From Comamonas sp. (GTDB taxonomy: Bacteria > Pseudomonadota > Gammaproteobacteria > Burkholderiales > Burkholderiaceae_C), in the NCBI GenBank assembly GCA_031277805.1, contig JAITLR010000009.1, forward strand, positions 310,001-374,000: a stretch of DNA of 64,000 nucleotides. The letters are read 5' to 3'. This document shows, piece after piece, positions 9,040 through 17,355 of this stretch. The notes below the pieces were generated by a model. It was not told the DNA's origin. It worked only from the letters and a program-made list of their open reading frames with translations, and ran no database searches. Numbering within the stretch: position 1 is the first letter of the stretch; each line of letters begins with the position of its first letter. The position numbers and the translations under genes were made by a program.

Positions 9040-10110
9040 ATGAATGCCGCGCCTACCGCCCCCACACCTGAACTGACTGCCTTTGCCCATGCCATCCCCA
9101 AGATGGAGCTTCACTGCCATCTGCTGGGCACGGTGCGTAAAAATACCTTTATTGAACTCGCACAACGCTCCACGGCTCCGCTGACGCTGGAAGAAATCGA
9201 AGCCTTCTACACCCGTGGCGAGAAGCCCGTGGGCGTGCTGCGTGTGCTGCGTGCGCTGGACCAGTGGCTGCTGCAAACCCCTGCCGACCTGGAGCGTATC
9301 ACCTACGAATACCTGCAGGACGCTGCCGCCCACAACGTGCGCTATGCCGAGTTCTTCTGGAACCCCACGGGTACGGTGCAATGCTCAGGCATGAGCTATG
9401 CCCAGGCCCAGCAAGGCATTCTGGCCGGCGTGGCAGCCGCGCAAAAAGACTGCGGCATCCGTGGGCGCCTGCTGCCATCGATTGACCGCGAAGCCCCGCC
9501 AGAGGCCGCCGTGCAGATGGTGCAATGGATGCTGGAAAACCGTCACGACGATGTACCCGGCATCGGCATCGACTACCGCGAAAACGAGCGCCCGCCCGAG
9601 CTGTTCATCGAGGCCTATGCGCTGGCACGCCAGAACGGCCTCAAGACCACGGCCCATGCCAGCGAGTTCGGCCTGCCCTGGAACAATCTACAAACCGCCA
9701 TAGAGACTCTCAAGGTCGACCGCGTGGACCACGGCTACACCGTCATCGACAACCCCGAACTGGCCAAGCGTTGCGCCGACCTGGGCATTGTGTTCACCGT
9801 GGTGCCGACCAACTCCTACTATCTGCGCACCCTGACACCCGAGCGCTGGGCGCTGGACCACCCGATTCGCAAAATGCCTTCCATGGGGATTCGCGTCCAC
9901 CCCAATACCGATGACCCCACGCTGCACCACGTCAACCCCACGGGCGCCTGGACCAAGATGGTCAGCGACTTTGGCTTCTCCATTGATGACCTCAAGGACT
10001 TCATGCTCAACGGCATTGATGCGGCCTGGATTGACGAGAGTGAAAAGCGCACGCTGCGCACGCAATGGAGCACGGAGTTTGATGCGCTGCGCAATCAGAT
10101 CAAGCGCTAA
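9040..10110 (+). CDS. add: Adenosine deaminase
   Basis: PKMELHCHLLGTVRKNTFIELA, TAHASEFG, RVDHGYTVIDNPEL, TDDPTLHH motifs. Confidence 0.85.
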   Translation: MNAAPTAPTPELTAFAHAIPKMELHCHLLGTVRKNTFIELAQRSTAPLTLEEIEAFYTRGEKPVGVLRVLRALDQWLLQTPADLERITYEYLQDAAAHNVRYAEFFWNPTGTVQCSGMSYAQAQQGILAGVAAAQKDCGIRGRLLPSIDREAPPEAAVQMVQWMLENRHDDVPGIGIDYRENERPPELFIEAYALARQNGLKTTAHASEFGLPWNNLQTAIETLKVDRVDHGYTVIDNPELAKRCADLGIVFTVVPTNSYYLRTLTPERWALDHPIRKMPSMGIRVHPNTDDPTLHHVNPTGAWTKMVSDFGFSIDDLKDFMLNGIDAAWIDESEKRTLRTQWSTEFDALRNQIKR

Positions 10111-10170
10111 AAGTACCTGAAACGCTTGATGGACAAGCGCTGACAGCTATCAAATTCAAAGTCAACCCTC

Positions 10171-10566
10171 ATGCAAGCTCAAGACTCCTCTGCCACACCC
10201 ACTTTGCCAGAGCTGCAGGCCTCTCTGGATCAGCTCAAGGCCACCGGCGTGAAGCTGGAAGCCACGCGTCAGCAGTACGAGCAGAAGATGCAGCGCTCCA
10301 GAAAATGGAATCTGTTTGCCGTGGCCATGGCCGCCGTGGTCTGCATCGTTGCCTGGGTCAATCATGCATCGCCCTGGCTGCGCTGGGGTATGCTGCCCGT
10401 GGTGCTGTTCATGGTGCTGTTCTTTGAAGCCATGCGCCGCCTGCTGGGCGTGACCATGCAAAGCAGCCTGCGCCAGCTGCAGATACAGATCAGCGGCCTG
10501 GAAGCCCAGATGGCCGAAGCGCAGGTCAGACAGGCGCAGATTCAACATCAGGAGCAGCAGCCATGA
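10171..10566 (+). CDS. Hypothetical membrane protein with coiled-coil N-terminus
   Basis: ORF with two hydrophobic segments; overlaps downstream PTP start by 4 bp (ATGA). Confidence 0.65.
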   Translation: MQAQDSSATPTLPELQASLDQLKATGVKLEATRQQYEQKMQRSRKWNLFAVAMAAVVCIVAWVNHASPWLRWGMLPVVLFMVLFFEAMRRLLGVTMQSSLRQLQIQISGLEAQMAEAQVRQAQIQHQEQQP

Positions 10567-11054
10567 AGGGCCACCCGCCATTTCGCGTGCTCATGGTCTG
10601 CACAGGCAATATCTGCCGCAGCCCCACAGCCCATGGCGTATTCGAAAAAATGGTGGCCGATGCCAGCCTGCAGCAGCACATCGAGGTGGACTCTGCCGGC
10701 ACACATGGCTACCACGTGGGCGAAGCACCAGACAGCCGCAGCCAGCAGCATGCGCGCCGTCGCGGTTATGACCTGAGTCGGCAACGCGCACGCCAGCTCA
10801 TGGCTCAGGATTTCGAGGATTTCGATCTGGTACTGGTCATGGACAACTCCAACGAAGTCGCTGCTCGCCGCATCGCCACACCCGCCCAGCAACAGCGCAT
10901 GAAAAGGCTGACCGACTACTGCCAGCACTTTGACGAGCACGAAGTGCCTGACCCTTACTATGGCGGCGACAACGGCTTCGAGCATGTGCTCGACCTGGTG
11001 GAAGACGCCTGCCGGAATCTGCTGCAGACCCTCGCCCAGAATCGCCAGACCTGA
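10563..11054 (+). CDS. Low molecular weight protein-tyrosine-phosphatase
   Basis: VCTGNICRSP (CX5R) and DPYYGG motifs. Confidence 0.92.
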   Translation: MKGHPPFRVLMVCTGNICRSPTAHGVFEKMVADASLQQHIEVDSAGTHGYHVGEAPDSRSQQHARRRGYDLSRQRARQLMAQDFEDFDLVLVMDNSNEVAARRIATPAQQQRMKRLTDYCQHFDEHEVPDPYYGGDNGFEHVLDLVEDACRNLLQTLAQNRQT

Positions 11055-11606
11055 ATGGAGTTTTCCATGGATTTGCCGAAATTTCGACTCAGCCCCAATG
11101 CCTATGCATTGGATCTGTTTGTGGCTGAACGCGGTATCTGCTCCTGTTGTGGTCAGGCGCGCGAGCTCAAGTACAACAGTTCTTTCTATAGCCGCGAAAC
11201 GCCTGACTATCTGTGTCCCTGGTGCATTGCCGACGGCAGTGCAGCCCAGCGCTACGAGGGTGAATTCAACGACTATCTGGGCATTGAAGGCGTGAGCGCC
11301 GCCCCCGATGAACCTGACAGTATTGCCATGGAGCCTAAGCTGCTGCAGGAAGTCTGCGAACGCACGCCCAGCTATCACAGCTGGCAGCAAGAGCAATGGC
11401 TAGTGCATTGCGACCAGCCCTGCGCCTTTGTGGGCTATACCGATTACGCCGAAATCCAGACCCTGCAAACCGAGCTGCAAGGCGATATCACCGGCATGCC
11501 CGAGCGTTATCTGCAGGCCATCAGCAAGACCGGCGATCCCGTGGGTGGCTATCTGTTTCGCTGTGTGGAGTGCGGCAGGCACCGGCTGCACACCGATTAC
11601 ACCTGA
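11055..11606 (+). CDS. CbrC family (UPF0167) protein
   Basis: CSCCGQARELKYNSSFYSRETPDYLCPWCIADGSAAQRYEGEFND and C-terminal CVECGRHRLHTD cysteine pairs. Confidence 0.8.
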   Translation: MEFSMDLPKFRLSPNAYALDLFVAERGICSCCGQARELKYNSSFYSRETPDYLCPWCIADGSAAQRYEGEFNDYLGIEGVSAAPDEPDSIAMEPKLLQEVCERTPSYHSWQQEQWLVHCDQPCAFVGYTDYAEIQTLQTELQGDITGMPERYLQAISKTGDPVGGYLFRCVECGRHRLHTDYT

Positions 11607-11609
11607 AGC

Positions 11610-11933
11610 ATGAACACGGACATCATGCAGGTGGAGTGCAGCCACCATCTCGACGCCAGCGAAGCTGATGCCGAAGGCTTTTACGAGTACTACTACGAGT
11701 ACGACATCTACCGCTTTACGCTGGACGGCCTGAGCCTTGTGGTGCGCAGCTATAGCGACACCTGCGAGCAAGCCAGCGTGCTGCGACTGGAAGAAGCCGG
11801 CAAGTCACGCCCTCTGCAGCCCAAGGATCTGAAGAGACCTCTTGTCCAACAGGCGCGTGAGCATCTGCAAAGCCTGGGCAAGCAGGAACTGCGCTGGTTC
11901 GACCCCAGGCATGCGCGTTACGACCCGCTTTGA
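11610..11933 (+). CDS. Hypothetical protein
   Basis: 107-aa ORF immediately downstream of CbrC-like gene, same strand. Confidence 0.55.
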   Translation: MNTDIMQVECSHHLDASEADAEGFYEYYYEYDIYRFTLDGLSLVVRSYSDTCEQASVLRLEEAGKSRPLQPKDLKRPLVQQAREHLQSLGKQELRWFDPRHARYDPL

Positions 11934-12234
11934 GCAGCCCACCCCATCGCTCAGGTGATTGAGCGACGGCTTCATCTCATGATGGCCGTATCCCGCAGCA
12001 GGGCCTGGAGCATCAGGCCAGTCACCGACAGTCAGGTGGTACAGGCTGCGTCAGCACCCTGGTACCCAGCAAATGACAGGAGCAGGCCAAGGCGGTGCAA
12101 GCATTGCTTCGCCTCCACCACTGCATGTGCCCGTGGTCTCCCCAAAGAAGATGCTCAACACGGGCCTGCGACTGCACATGGAAGCAGATTCAGCTGCCAT
12201 ATGAGCAAGACCTCAGGCTCAGGTATTCAAGCTC

Positions 12235-13506
12235 TCAACCTTCCGTGCGGGCCGGCAGCACCGTGCCCCGGCATTCGCCAAAGCCAATGCGGCGCGCGTC
12301 CGCGCCCTCGCAGTAGGCGCGCAGCACAATGGTGTCACCGTCCTCCAGAAAGCCCCGCGTCTCGCCGTTCGACAGCGTGATGCGGTTCTTGCCACCCGTG
12401 GTCAGCTCCAGCAGCGAGCCGCTCTGCGCCAGGGTCGGCCCCGACAGCGTGCCCGAGCCCAGCAGGTCGCCCGCGCGCAGCGCGCAGCCGTTGACGGTAT
12501 GGTGCGCCACGAGCTGCGCCACGGTCCAGTACGCGGCCTCGGCGAAGTTGGAGCGGCTGATCACATCGCCCGCATGTCCTTCACTGGCCATGCGCGCCGT
12601 CTGCAGCACCACTTCCATCTGGATATCGATGGCGCCACGCGTACGGTTGCTGGTGGAGTCCAGATACGGCAAAGGATCAGGATCCCCTTCGGGGCGGCTG
12701 AACGGCTTGCGGAACGGCTCCAGCGCTTCCATCGTCACCATCCAGGGCGATACGGTACTGGCAAAGTTCTTGGACAGGAAGGGGCCCAGCGGCTGGTATT
12801 CCCAGGCCTGGATGTCACGCGCGCTCCAGTCGTTGAACAGCGTGATGCCGAAGACATGCTGCTCGGCGTCCTGCATGGACACGGGCACACCCTGAGCATT
12901 GGGCTGGCCGATGAAGATGCCCAGCTCCAGCTCGATATCCAGCCGCGCGCAGGGCACCAGCACGGGCTGGGCCGCATCGGGCGCCTTGGCCTGGCCCATG
13001 GGACGGTGGAAGGACGAGCCGCTGGCCTGCAACGTCGAGGCACGGCCGTGGTAGCCGATGGGCACCCATTTGTAATTGGGCAGCAGCGGATTTTCCGGGC
13101 GGAACTGGCGGCCAACTTCGGTCGCGTGGTGGATGCCGACGTAGAAGTCGGTGTAGTCGCCGACCTCGCAGGGCAGGCCCAGCTCCACGGCAGATTGGGC
13201 CAACAATGCAGGCTCCCACGCCGATTGCTTCGCACTGCCCGCGCGCAAGCCTTCGGAAAGCGCCTGGCGCAGGGCCTGGCGTTCTTGCGGCGTGGCCTGC
13301 ATCAGCCGGTGCATGTCGGCATGGTCAATCAGGCCGGCAGCACGCAGGTCCAGCACTTGATCGCCAATGGCAACGCCGATGCGCCAGTCGCCGTCGCCCG
13401 CTGTGCGAAAGCGGCCGAAGGGCAGGTTCTGAATGGGGAAGTCGCAGCCCGCGGCATTGGCGGACGGCACCCAGCTTTGCAGTTGCGGGTTGAGTGTGGT
13501 GTTCAT
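12235..13506 (-). CDS. fahA: Fumarylacetoacetase
   Basis: MNTTLNPQLQSWVPSANAAGCDFPIQNLPFGRF...DFYVGIHHATEVGRQFRP...LNDWSARDIQAWEYQPLGPFLSKNF; clear FAH. Confidence 0.95.
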   Translation of the reverse strand: MNTTLNPQLQSWVPSANAAGCDFPIQNLPFGRFRTAGDGDWRIGVAIGDQVLDLRAAGLIDHADMHRLMQATPQERQALRQALSEGLRAGSAKQSAWEPALLAQSAVELGLPCEVGDYTDFYVGIHHATEVGRQFRPENPLLPNYKWVPIGYHGRASTLQASGSSFHRPMGQAKAPDAAQPVLVPCARLDIELELGIFIGQPNAQGVPVSMQDAEQHVFGITLFNDWSARDIQAWEYQPLGPFLSKNFASTVSPWMVTMEALEPFRKPFSRPEGDPDPLPYLDSTSNRTRGAIDIQMEVVLQTARMASEGHAGDVISRSNFAEAAYWTVAQLVAHHTVNGCALRAGDLLGSGTLSGPTLAQSGSLLELTTGGKNRITLSNGETRGFLEDGDTIVLRAYCEGADARRIGFGECRGTVLPARTEG

Positions 13507-14042
13507 TGCTGGAACTCCCTCTCGTGCAGAAAGGCCGCATGCTTGGGCGCGCGCTTGGTCTTGCTCCAGTCTTCGAGCATGTCCCATTTCACGGCATCGA
13601 GCTTCTTGATCATGGCTTCCTCATCAGGGTCCGGGCATGCCAGCTCCACGCGGTGGCCGTTGGGGTCGAAGAAGTAGATGGAGTGGAACGCACCGTGATC
13701 GGTCACACCCAGCACGTCGACACCGTTGGCTTCCAGGTGAGCCTTGAATTCGAGCAGCTCGGCCCGGTCCTTGACGCGGAAGGCGATGTGCTGCACCCAC
13801 TCGGGGGTGTTGGGATCGCGGCCCATGGGCGGCTGCGTGGGCAGCTCGAAGAAGGCCAGCACATTGCCGTTGCCGGCGTCCATGAAGATGTGCATGTACG
13901 GATCGGGTGCCTTGGTCGAGGGCACCTGATCCTCGGCAATGGCCAGCACGAAGTCCATCTTCAGCATCTGGTTGTACCAGAGCACGGTTTCCTTGGCGTC
14001 CCTGCAGCGGTAGGCCACGTGGTGGATGCGATCGATCTTCAT
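13503..14042 (-). CDS. VOC family (glyoxalase/dioxygenase superfamily) protein in HPPD-FAH cluster
   Basis: MKIDRIHHVAYRCRDAKETVLWYNQML...LAFFELP...VQHIAFRV...HRVELACP: two VOC modules with apparent H/E/H/E metal ligands. Confidence 0.85.
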   Translation of the reverse strand: MKIDRIHHVAYRCRDAKETVLWYNQMLKMDFVLAIAEDQVPSTKAPDPYMHIFMDAGNGNVLAFFELPTQPPMGRDPNTPEWVQHIAFRVKDRAELLEFKAHLEANGVDVLGVTDHGAFHSIYFFDPNGHRVELACPDPDEEAMIKKLDAVKWDMLEDWSKTKRAPKHAAFLHEREFQQ

Positions 14043-14047
14043 GGTGC

Positions 14048-15136
14048 TCACTCTTTGGCAGTGTCGAGCACGCCGCGGTTGATCTGGTCGCGTTCCATGG
14101 ATTCGAACAGCGCCTTGAAGTTGCCTTCGCCGAAGCCTTCGCGGTAGTTGCCCTTGCGTTCGATGAACTCGAAGAACACGGGACCCAGCAACGGCTCGGA
14201 GAAGATCTGCAGCAGCAGGCGTGGCTGGCCGCCTTCGGTGGTGCCGTCCAGCAAGATGCCGCGCGACTGCAACTCGCCCACGGGCTGGCCGTGGCCGGGC
14301 AGGCGCTTGGCCAGGTTTTCGTAATAGATGTCGTTGGGCGCGGTCAGCAGCGGAATGCCGGCCATCTGCAGGCTGTCGATGGCCGTGGGCAGGTCTTCGC
14401 ACAGCAGCGCGATGTGCTGGATGCCCTCGCCGTTGAACTTCATCAGGAATTCCTCGATCTGGCCGCCGCCCTGCTTGGCTTCCTCGTTCAGGGGAATGCG
14501 GATCAGGCCGTCAGGCGCGGTCATGGCCTTGGAGGTCAGGCCCGTGTATTCGCCCTGGATGTCGAAGTAGCGGATTTCCTGGAAGTTGAACAGCTTGTTG
14601 TAGAAGTCGGCCCAGTAGGCCATGCGGCCGCGGTAGACGTTGTGCGTGAGGTGGTCAACGACCTGGAAGCCATGACCCTTGGGGTTGCGGTCCACGCCGG
14701 GCAGGAACTCGAAGTCGATGTCGTAGATGGACTTGCCGTCTTCGTAGCGGTCGATCAGGTACAGCGGCGCGCCTCCGATGCCCTTGATGGCAGGCAGACG
14801 CAGCTCCATGGGGCCGGTGGGAATGTCCACGGGCTGCGCGCCCAGCTCCAGCGCGCGCTTGTAGGCCTTGTGTGCGTCCTTGACACGGAAAGCCAGGCCG
14901 CAGGCGCTGGGGCCGTGCTCAGCCGTGAAATAGGCCGCCTGGCTCTTGGGCTCACGGTTGAGGATGAAATTGATACCGCCCTGGCGATACAGCACCACAT
15001 CCTTGGAGCGATGCTTGGCCACCAGCGTGAAGCCCAGCTTTTCGAACAGCGGCTCCAGCACGCCGTCTGCGGGGGATGCAAATTCGACGAATTCAAAGCC
15101 GCACAGGCCCATGGGGTTTTCAAACAAATCGGTCAT
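14048..15136 (-). CDS. hppD: 4-hydroxyphenylpyruvate dioxygenase
   Basis: [20 protein letters not shown]...GVQHIAL-like [43 protein letters not shown]. Confidence 0.95.
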   Translation of the reverse strand: MTDLFENPMGLCGFEFVEFASPADGVLEPLFEKLGFTLVAKHRSKDVVLYRQGGINFILNREPKSQAAYFTAEHGPSACGLAFRVKDAHKAYKRALELGAQPVDIPTGPMELRLPAIKGIGGAPLYLIDRYEDGKSIYDIDFEFLPGVDRNPKGHGFQVVDHLTHNVYRGRMAYWADFYNKLFNFQEIRYFDIQGEYTGLTSKAMTAPDGLIRIPLNEEAKQGGGQIEEFLMKFNGEGIQHIALLCEDLPTAIDSLQMAGIPLLTAPNDIYYENLAKRLPGHGQPVGELQSRGILLDGTTEGGQPRLLLQIFSEPLLGPVFFEFIERKGNYREGFGEGNFKALFESMERDQINRGVLDTAKE

Positions 15137-15170
15137 GACGAGGTTTCCTGCAAAAAATGGAATGGATCAC

Positions 15171-15247
15171 GACTTACGCAAATCAGACTCAGGCAAGAGC
15201 TTCACCTCAAGGCCGCAGTCCTTGGCACATCCTGGTTTGCGTAAGTC
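15171..15247. repeat. Hairpin-ended intergenic element, copy A (77 bp)
   Basis: Ends GACTTACGCAAA / TTTGCGTAAGTC perfect 12-bp inverted repeat; internal CAGACTCAGGCAAGAGCTTCACCTCAAGGCCGCAGTCCTTGGCACATCC. Confidence 0.9.
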
Positions 15248-15265
15248 CGGTGGATGGTTACGCGA

Positions 15266-15646
15266 TCAGGCGTTTTTATCCAGCGCCTGGACTTCGATCT
15301 CAACGCCGACGCCAAAAACCAGCTGGGCCTGCACCAGGCTGCGCACCGGGTAACGACCTTCCTTGAAATAGCTGGCGTAGACCTTGTTGAAGGCATCGAA
15401 GTGCGCCAGGTCGCTGAGCCAGATATTGGCCTTCACCACGTCGTCCAGCGAGCTACCCACTGCCTTCAGCCGCGCCGCGATGGCCTTGAGTACGGCATGT
15501 GTCTGCTCTTCGATGGAACCGGTGAGCGGGCGCTTGTCCTCGCCAAAGGGAATCTGCCCCGACAGCATCAGGAGACCGCCTGCGCGGACCGCGGAAGAGA
15601 AAGGCATGTCGCCGGGCGCGGGATAGAAAGTTGCGGTGGAGTTCAT
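15266..15646 (-). CDS. RidA family protein (enamine/imine deaminase)
   Basis: MNSTATFYPAPGDMPFSSAVRAGGLLMLSGQIPFGEDK...VVKANIWLSDLAHFDAFNKVYASYF...PVRSLVQAQL. Confidence 0.9.
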   Translation of the reverse strand: MNSTATFYPAPGDMPFSSAVRAGGLLMLSGQIPFGEDKRPLTGSIEEQTHAVLKAIAARLKAVGSSLDDVVKANIWLSDLAHFDAFNKVYASYFKEGRYPVRSLVQAQLVFGVGVEIEVQALDKNA

Positions 15647-15716
15647 CGAAGTGCTCTCAAGGTTCAAGGGGTACAACATGGCAGGCGCAAGAGTCTGCGC
15701 CTGCCCTCTTTCACAC

Positions 15717-15792
15717 GACTTGTGTACATCAGGTTCAGGCAAGAGCTTTTCCTCAAGGAAAAAATCTTGGCACATCCCTGCTTGCGCAAGTC
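15717..15792. repeat. Hairpin-ended intergenic element, copy B (76 bp)
   Basis: GACTTGTGTACATCAGGTTCAGGCAAGAGCTTTTCCTCAAGGAAAAAATCTTGGCACATCCCTGCTTGCGCAAGTC; same internal motif as copy A. Confidence 0.85.
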
Positions 15793-15801
15793 CTCATTCA
15801 A

Positions 15802-17202
15802 TCAAACCGCAGTCTGCACCAGCCGGGCAGGCTGACGGAATACCATACGGTACATGGCATAGACCGCCAGAATCCACACCGGAATGGCATAGGCCGATGC
15901 ACGCACACCCGGCGTCATCAGCATCACGGCCACCACCAGCACCATGGCAGCCAGACAGATGTAGTTGGTCAGCGGAAACAGCGGCGCCTTGAAGCTGCGC
16001 GGCGTGCCCTTGGCATCGTGCAGCTTGCGGTAGTTCAGATGCGAAATGATGATGATGGTCCAGATGATCACCAGCGCGGCCGTGATCAGCGAGATCAGCA
16101 GCTCGATCACGCCGGCAGGCGCCACATAGTTCAGCACCACGCAGAAAGCTGTGACGATGCCGGGATAGACAATGGCCTTCACGGGCACGCCGCGCTTGTT
16201 GACTTCGGCCAGTGACTTGGGCGCATTGCCTTCCTGGGCCATGCCGTACAGCAGACGGCTGGAGCTGTAGACCATGCTGTTGTAGACCGACAGCGTGGCC
16301 GTAAGGATCACGAAATTCAGCATATGCGCGGCCAGATGCTCGCCCATGCCCGAGAACACCAGCACAAAGGGGCTGCTGCTATAGGTACCGCCACCGGCCT
16401 TGAGCTGGGCCACCAGATCAGTCCAGGGCGTCAGCGACAACAGCACGGCCATCGAGCCCACATAGAACAACAGCACACGCACCATGAGCTGGTTGATCGC
16501 CTTGGGAATGACCTTGCGCGGCTCTTCGGTTTCAGCGGCAGCGAAGCCCAGCATCTCAACGCCGCCGAAGGCGAACATGATGAAGGCAAAGGCCATGAAC
16601 AGCCCCTTGAAGCCGTTCGGCAGGAAGCCGCCATGCGTCCACAGGTTGCTGATCGTCTGCGTGGGGTTGTGCGTGGTGGACAGCAGGTAAATGCCGGTGG
16701 CGATCATCGCGACCACGGCCACGATCTTGATCAGCGCGAACCAGAACTCAAACTCGCCATAGGCCTTGACATTGATGAAATTCACGCCGTTGATGAGCAC
16801 AAAGCACACGGCAGCCGTCGCCCAGACGGGGATTTCGGGCCACCAGAACTGGATGAACTTGCCCACGGCCGTCAGCTCCAGCATGCCCACCAGCACATAC
16901 AGGGCCACACAGTTCCAGCCCGACAGAAAGCCGGCAAAGCGGCCCACGTAGCGGTTGGCGAAATAGCTGAACGAACCGGCAGAGGGCTCCTCGACCAGCA
17001 TCTCGCCCAGAAAACGCATGATGAAGAAGATCAGCAGGCCGCCGATGGTATAGCCCAGCAGCACGCCAGGGCCCGCAAGTTCGATGATGCCGGCCGAACC
17101 CAGAAACAGCCCGGTGCCTATGGTGCCGCCCAGGGCGATCAGCTGGATATGGCGGTTCTTGAGCTTGCGCTCCAGATGCCCGTTGGAAGAAGGGGTATGC
17201 AT
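15802..17202 (-). CDS. Amino acid permease, AroP/PheP-like (probable aromatic amino acid transporter)
   Basis: RHIQLIALGGTIGTGLFLGSA...GPGVLLGYTIGGLLIFFIMRFLGEMLVEEPSAGSFSYFANRYVGRFAGFLSGWN; AAT family signature. Confidence 0.88.
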   Translation of the reverse strand: MHTPSSNGHLERKLKNRHIQLIALGGTIGTGLFLGSAGIIELAGPGVLLGYTIGGLLIFFIMRFLGEMLVEEPSAGSFSYFANRYVGRFAGFLSGWNCVALYVLVGMLELTAVGKFIQFWWPEIPVWATAAVCFVLINGVNFINVKAYGEFEFWFALIKIVAVVAMIATGIYLLSTTHNPTQTISNLWTHGGFLPNGFKGLFMAFAFIMFAFGGVEMLGFAAAETEEPRKVIPKAINQLMVRVLLFYVGSMAVLLSLTPWTDLVAQLKAGGGTYSSSPFVLVFSGMGEHLAAHMLNFVILTATLSVYNSMVYSSSRLLYGMAQEGNAPKSLAEVNKRGVPVKAIVYPGIVTAFCVVLNYVAPAGVIELLISLITAALVIIWTIIIISHLNYRKLHDAKGTPRSFKAPLFPLTNYICLAAMVLVVAVMLMTPGVRASAYAIPVWILAVYAMYRMVFRQPARLVQTAV

Positions 17203-17252
17203 GGTTTGTCTCCTGTTATCTATCTCTGCCTATGCGGATCTGAAAGACTCTT

Positions 17253-17355
17253 ATTCCATCTCTCAATCAATCGAGTACGCGAAGGCGAAGCGAAGACAGT
17301 GCTGCAGCACGGCAAGCGAAGCCGACAAAGTAATCGTTTGATTGAGGAATGGAAT
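17253..17355 (+). repeat. 103-bp terminal-inverted-repeat element, copy 1
   Basis: ATTCCATCTCTCAATCAATCGAGTACGCGAAGG...GTGCTGCAGCAC...GTAATCGTTTGATTGAGGAATGGAAT. Confidence 0.95.

Noticed and set aside
11934-12234. 300-bp gap and ORF 11955-12380 as a gene
   Set aside because: ORF lacks recognisable features and overlaps the fahA 3' end; no structured signal I could support.
13907-15244. 445-aa plus-strand ORF
   Set aside because: Antisense to hppD and overlapping a repeat; no recognisable domain.
17253-17355. Reading the 103-bp element as a coding extension (e.g. ...LSASLAVLQHCLRFAFAYSID)
   Set aside because: Appears in unrelated ORFs in both orientations; symmetry and TIRs indicate a non-coding element.
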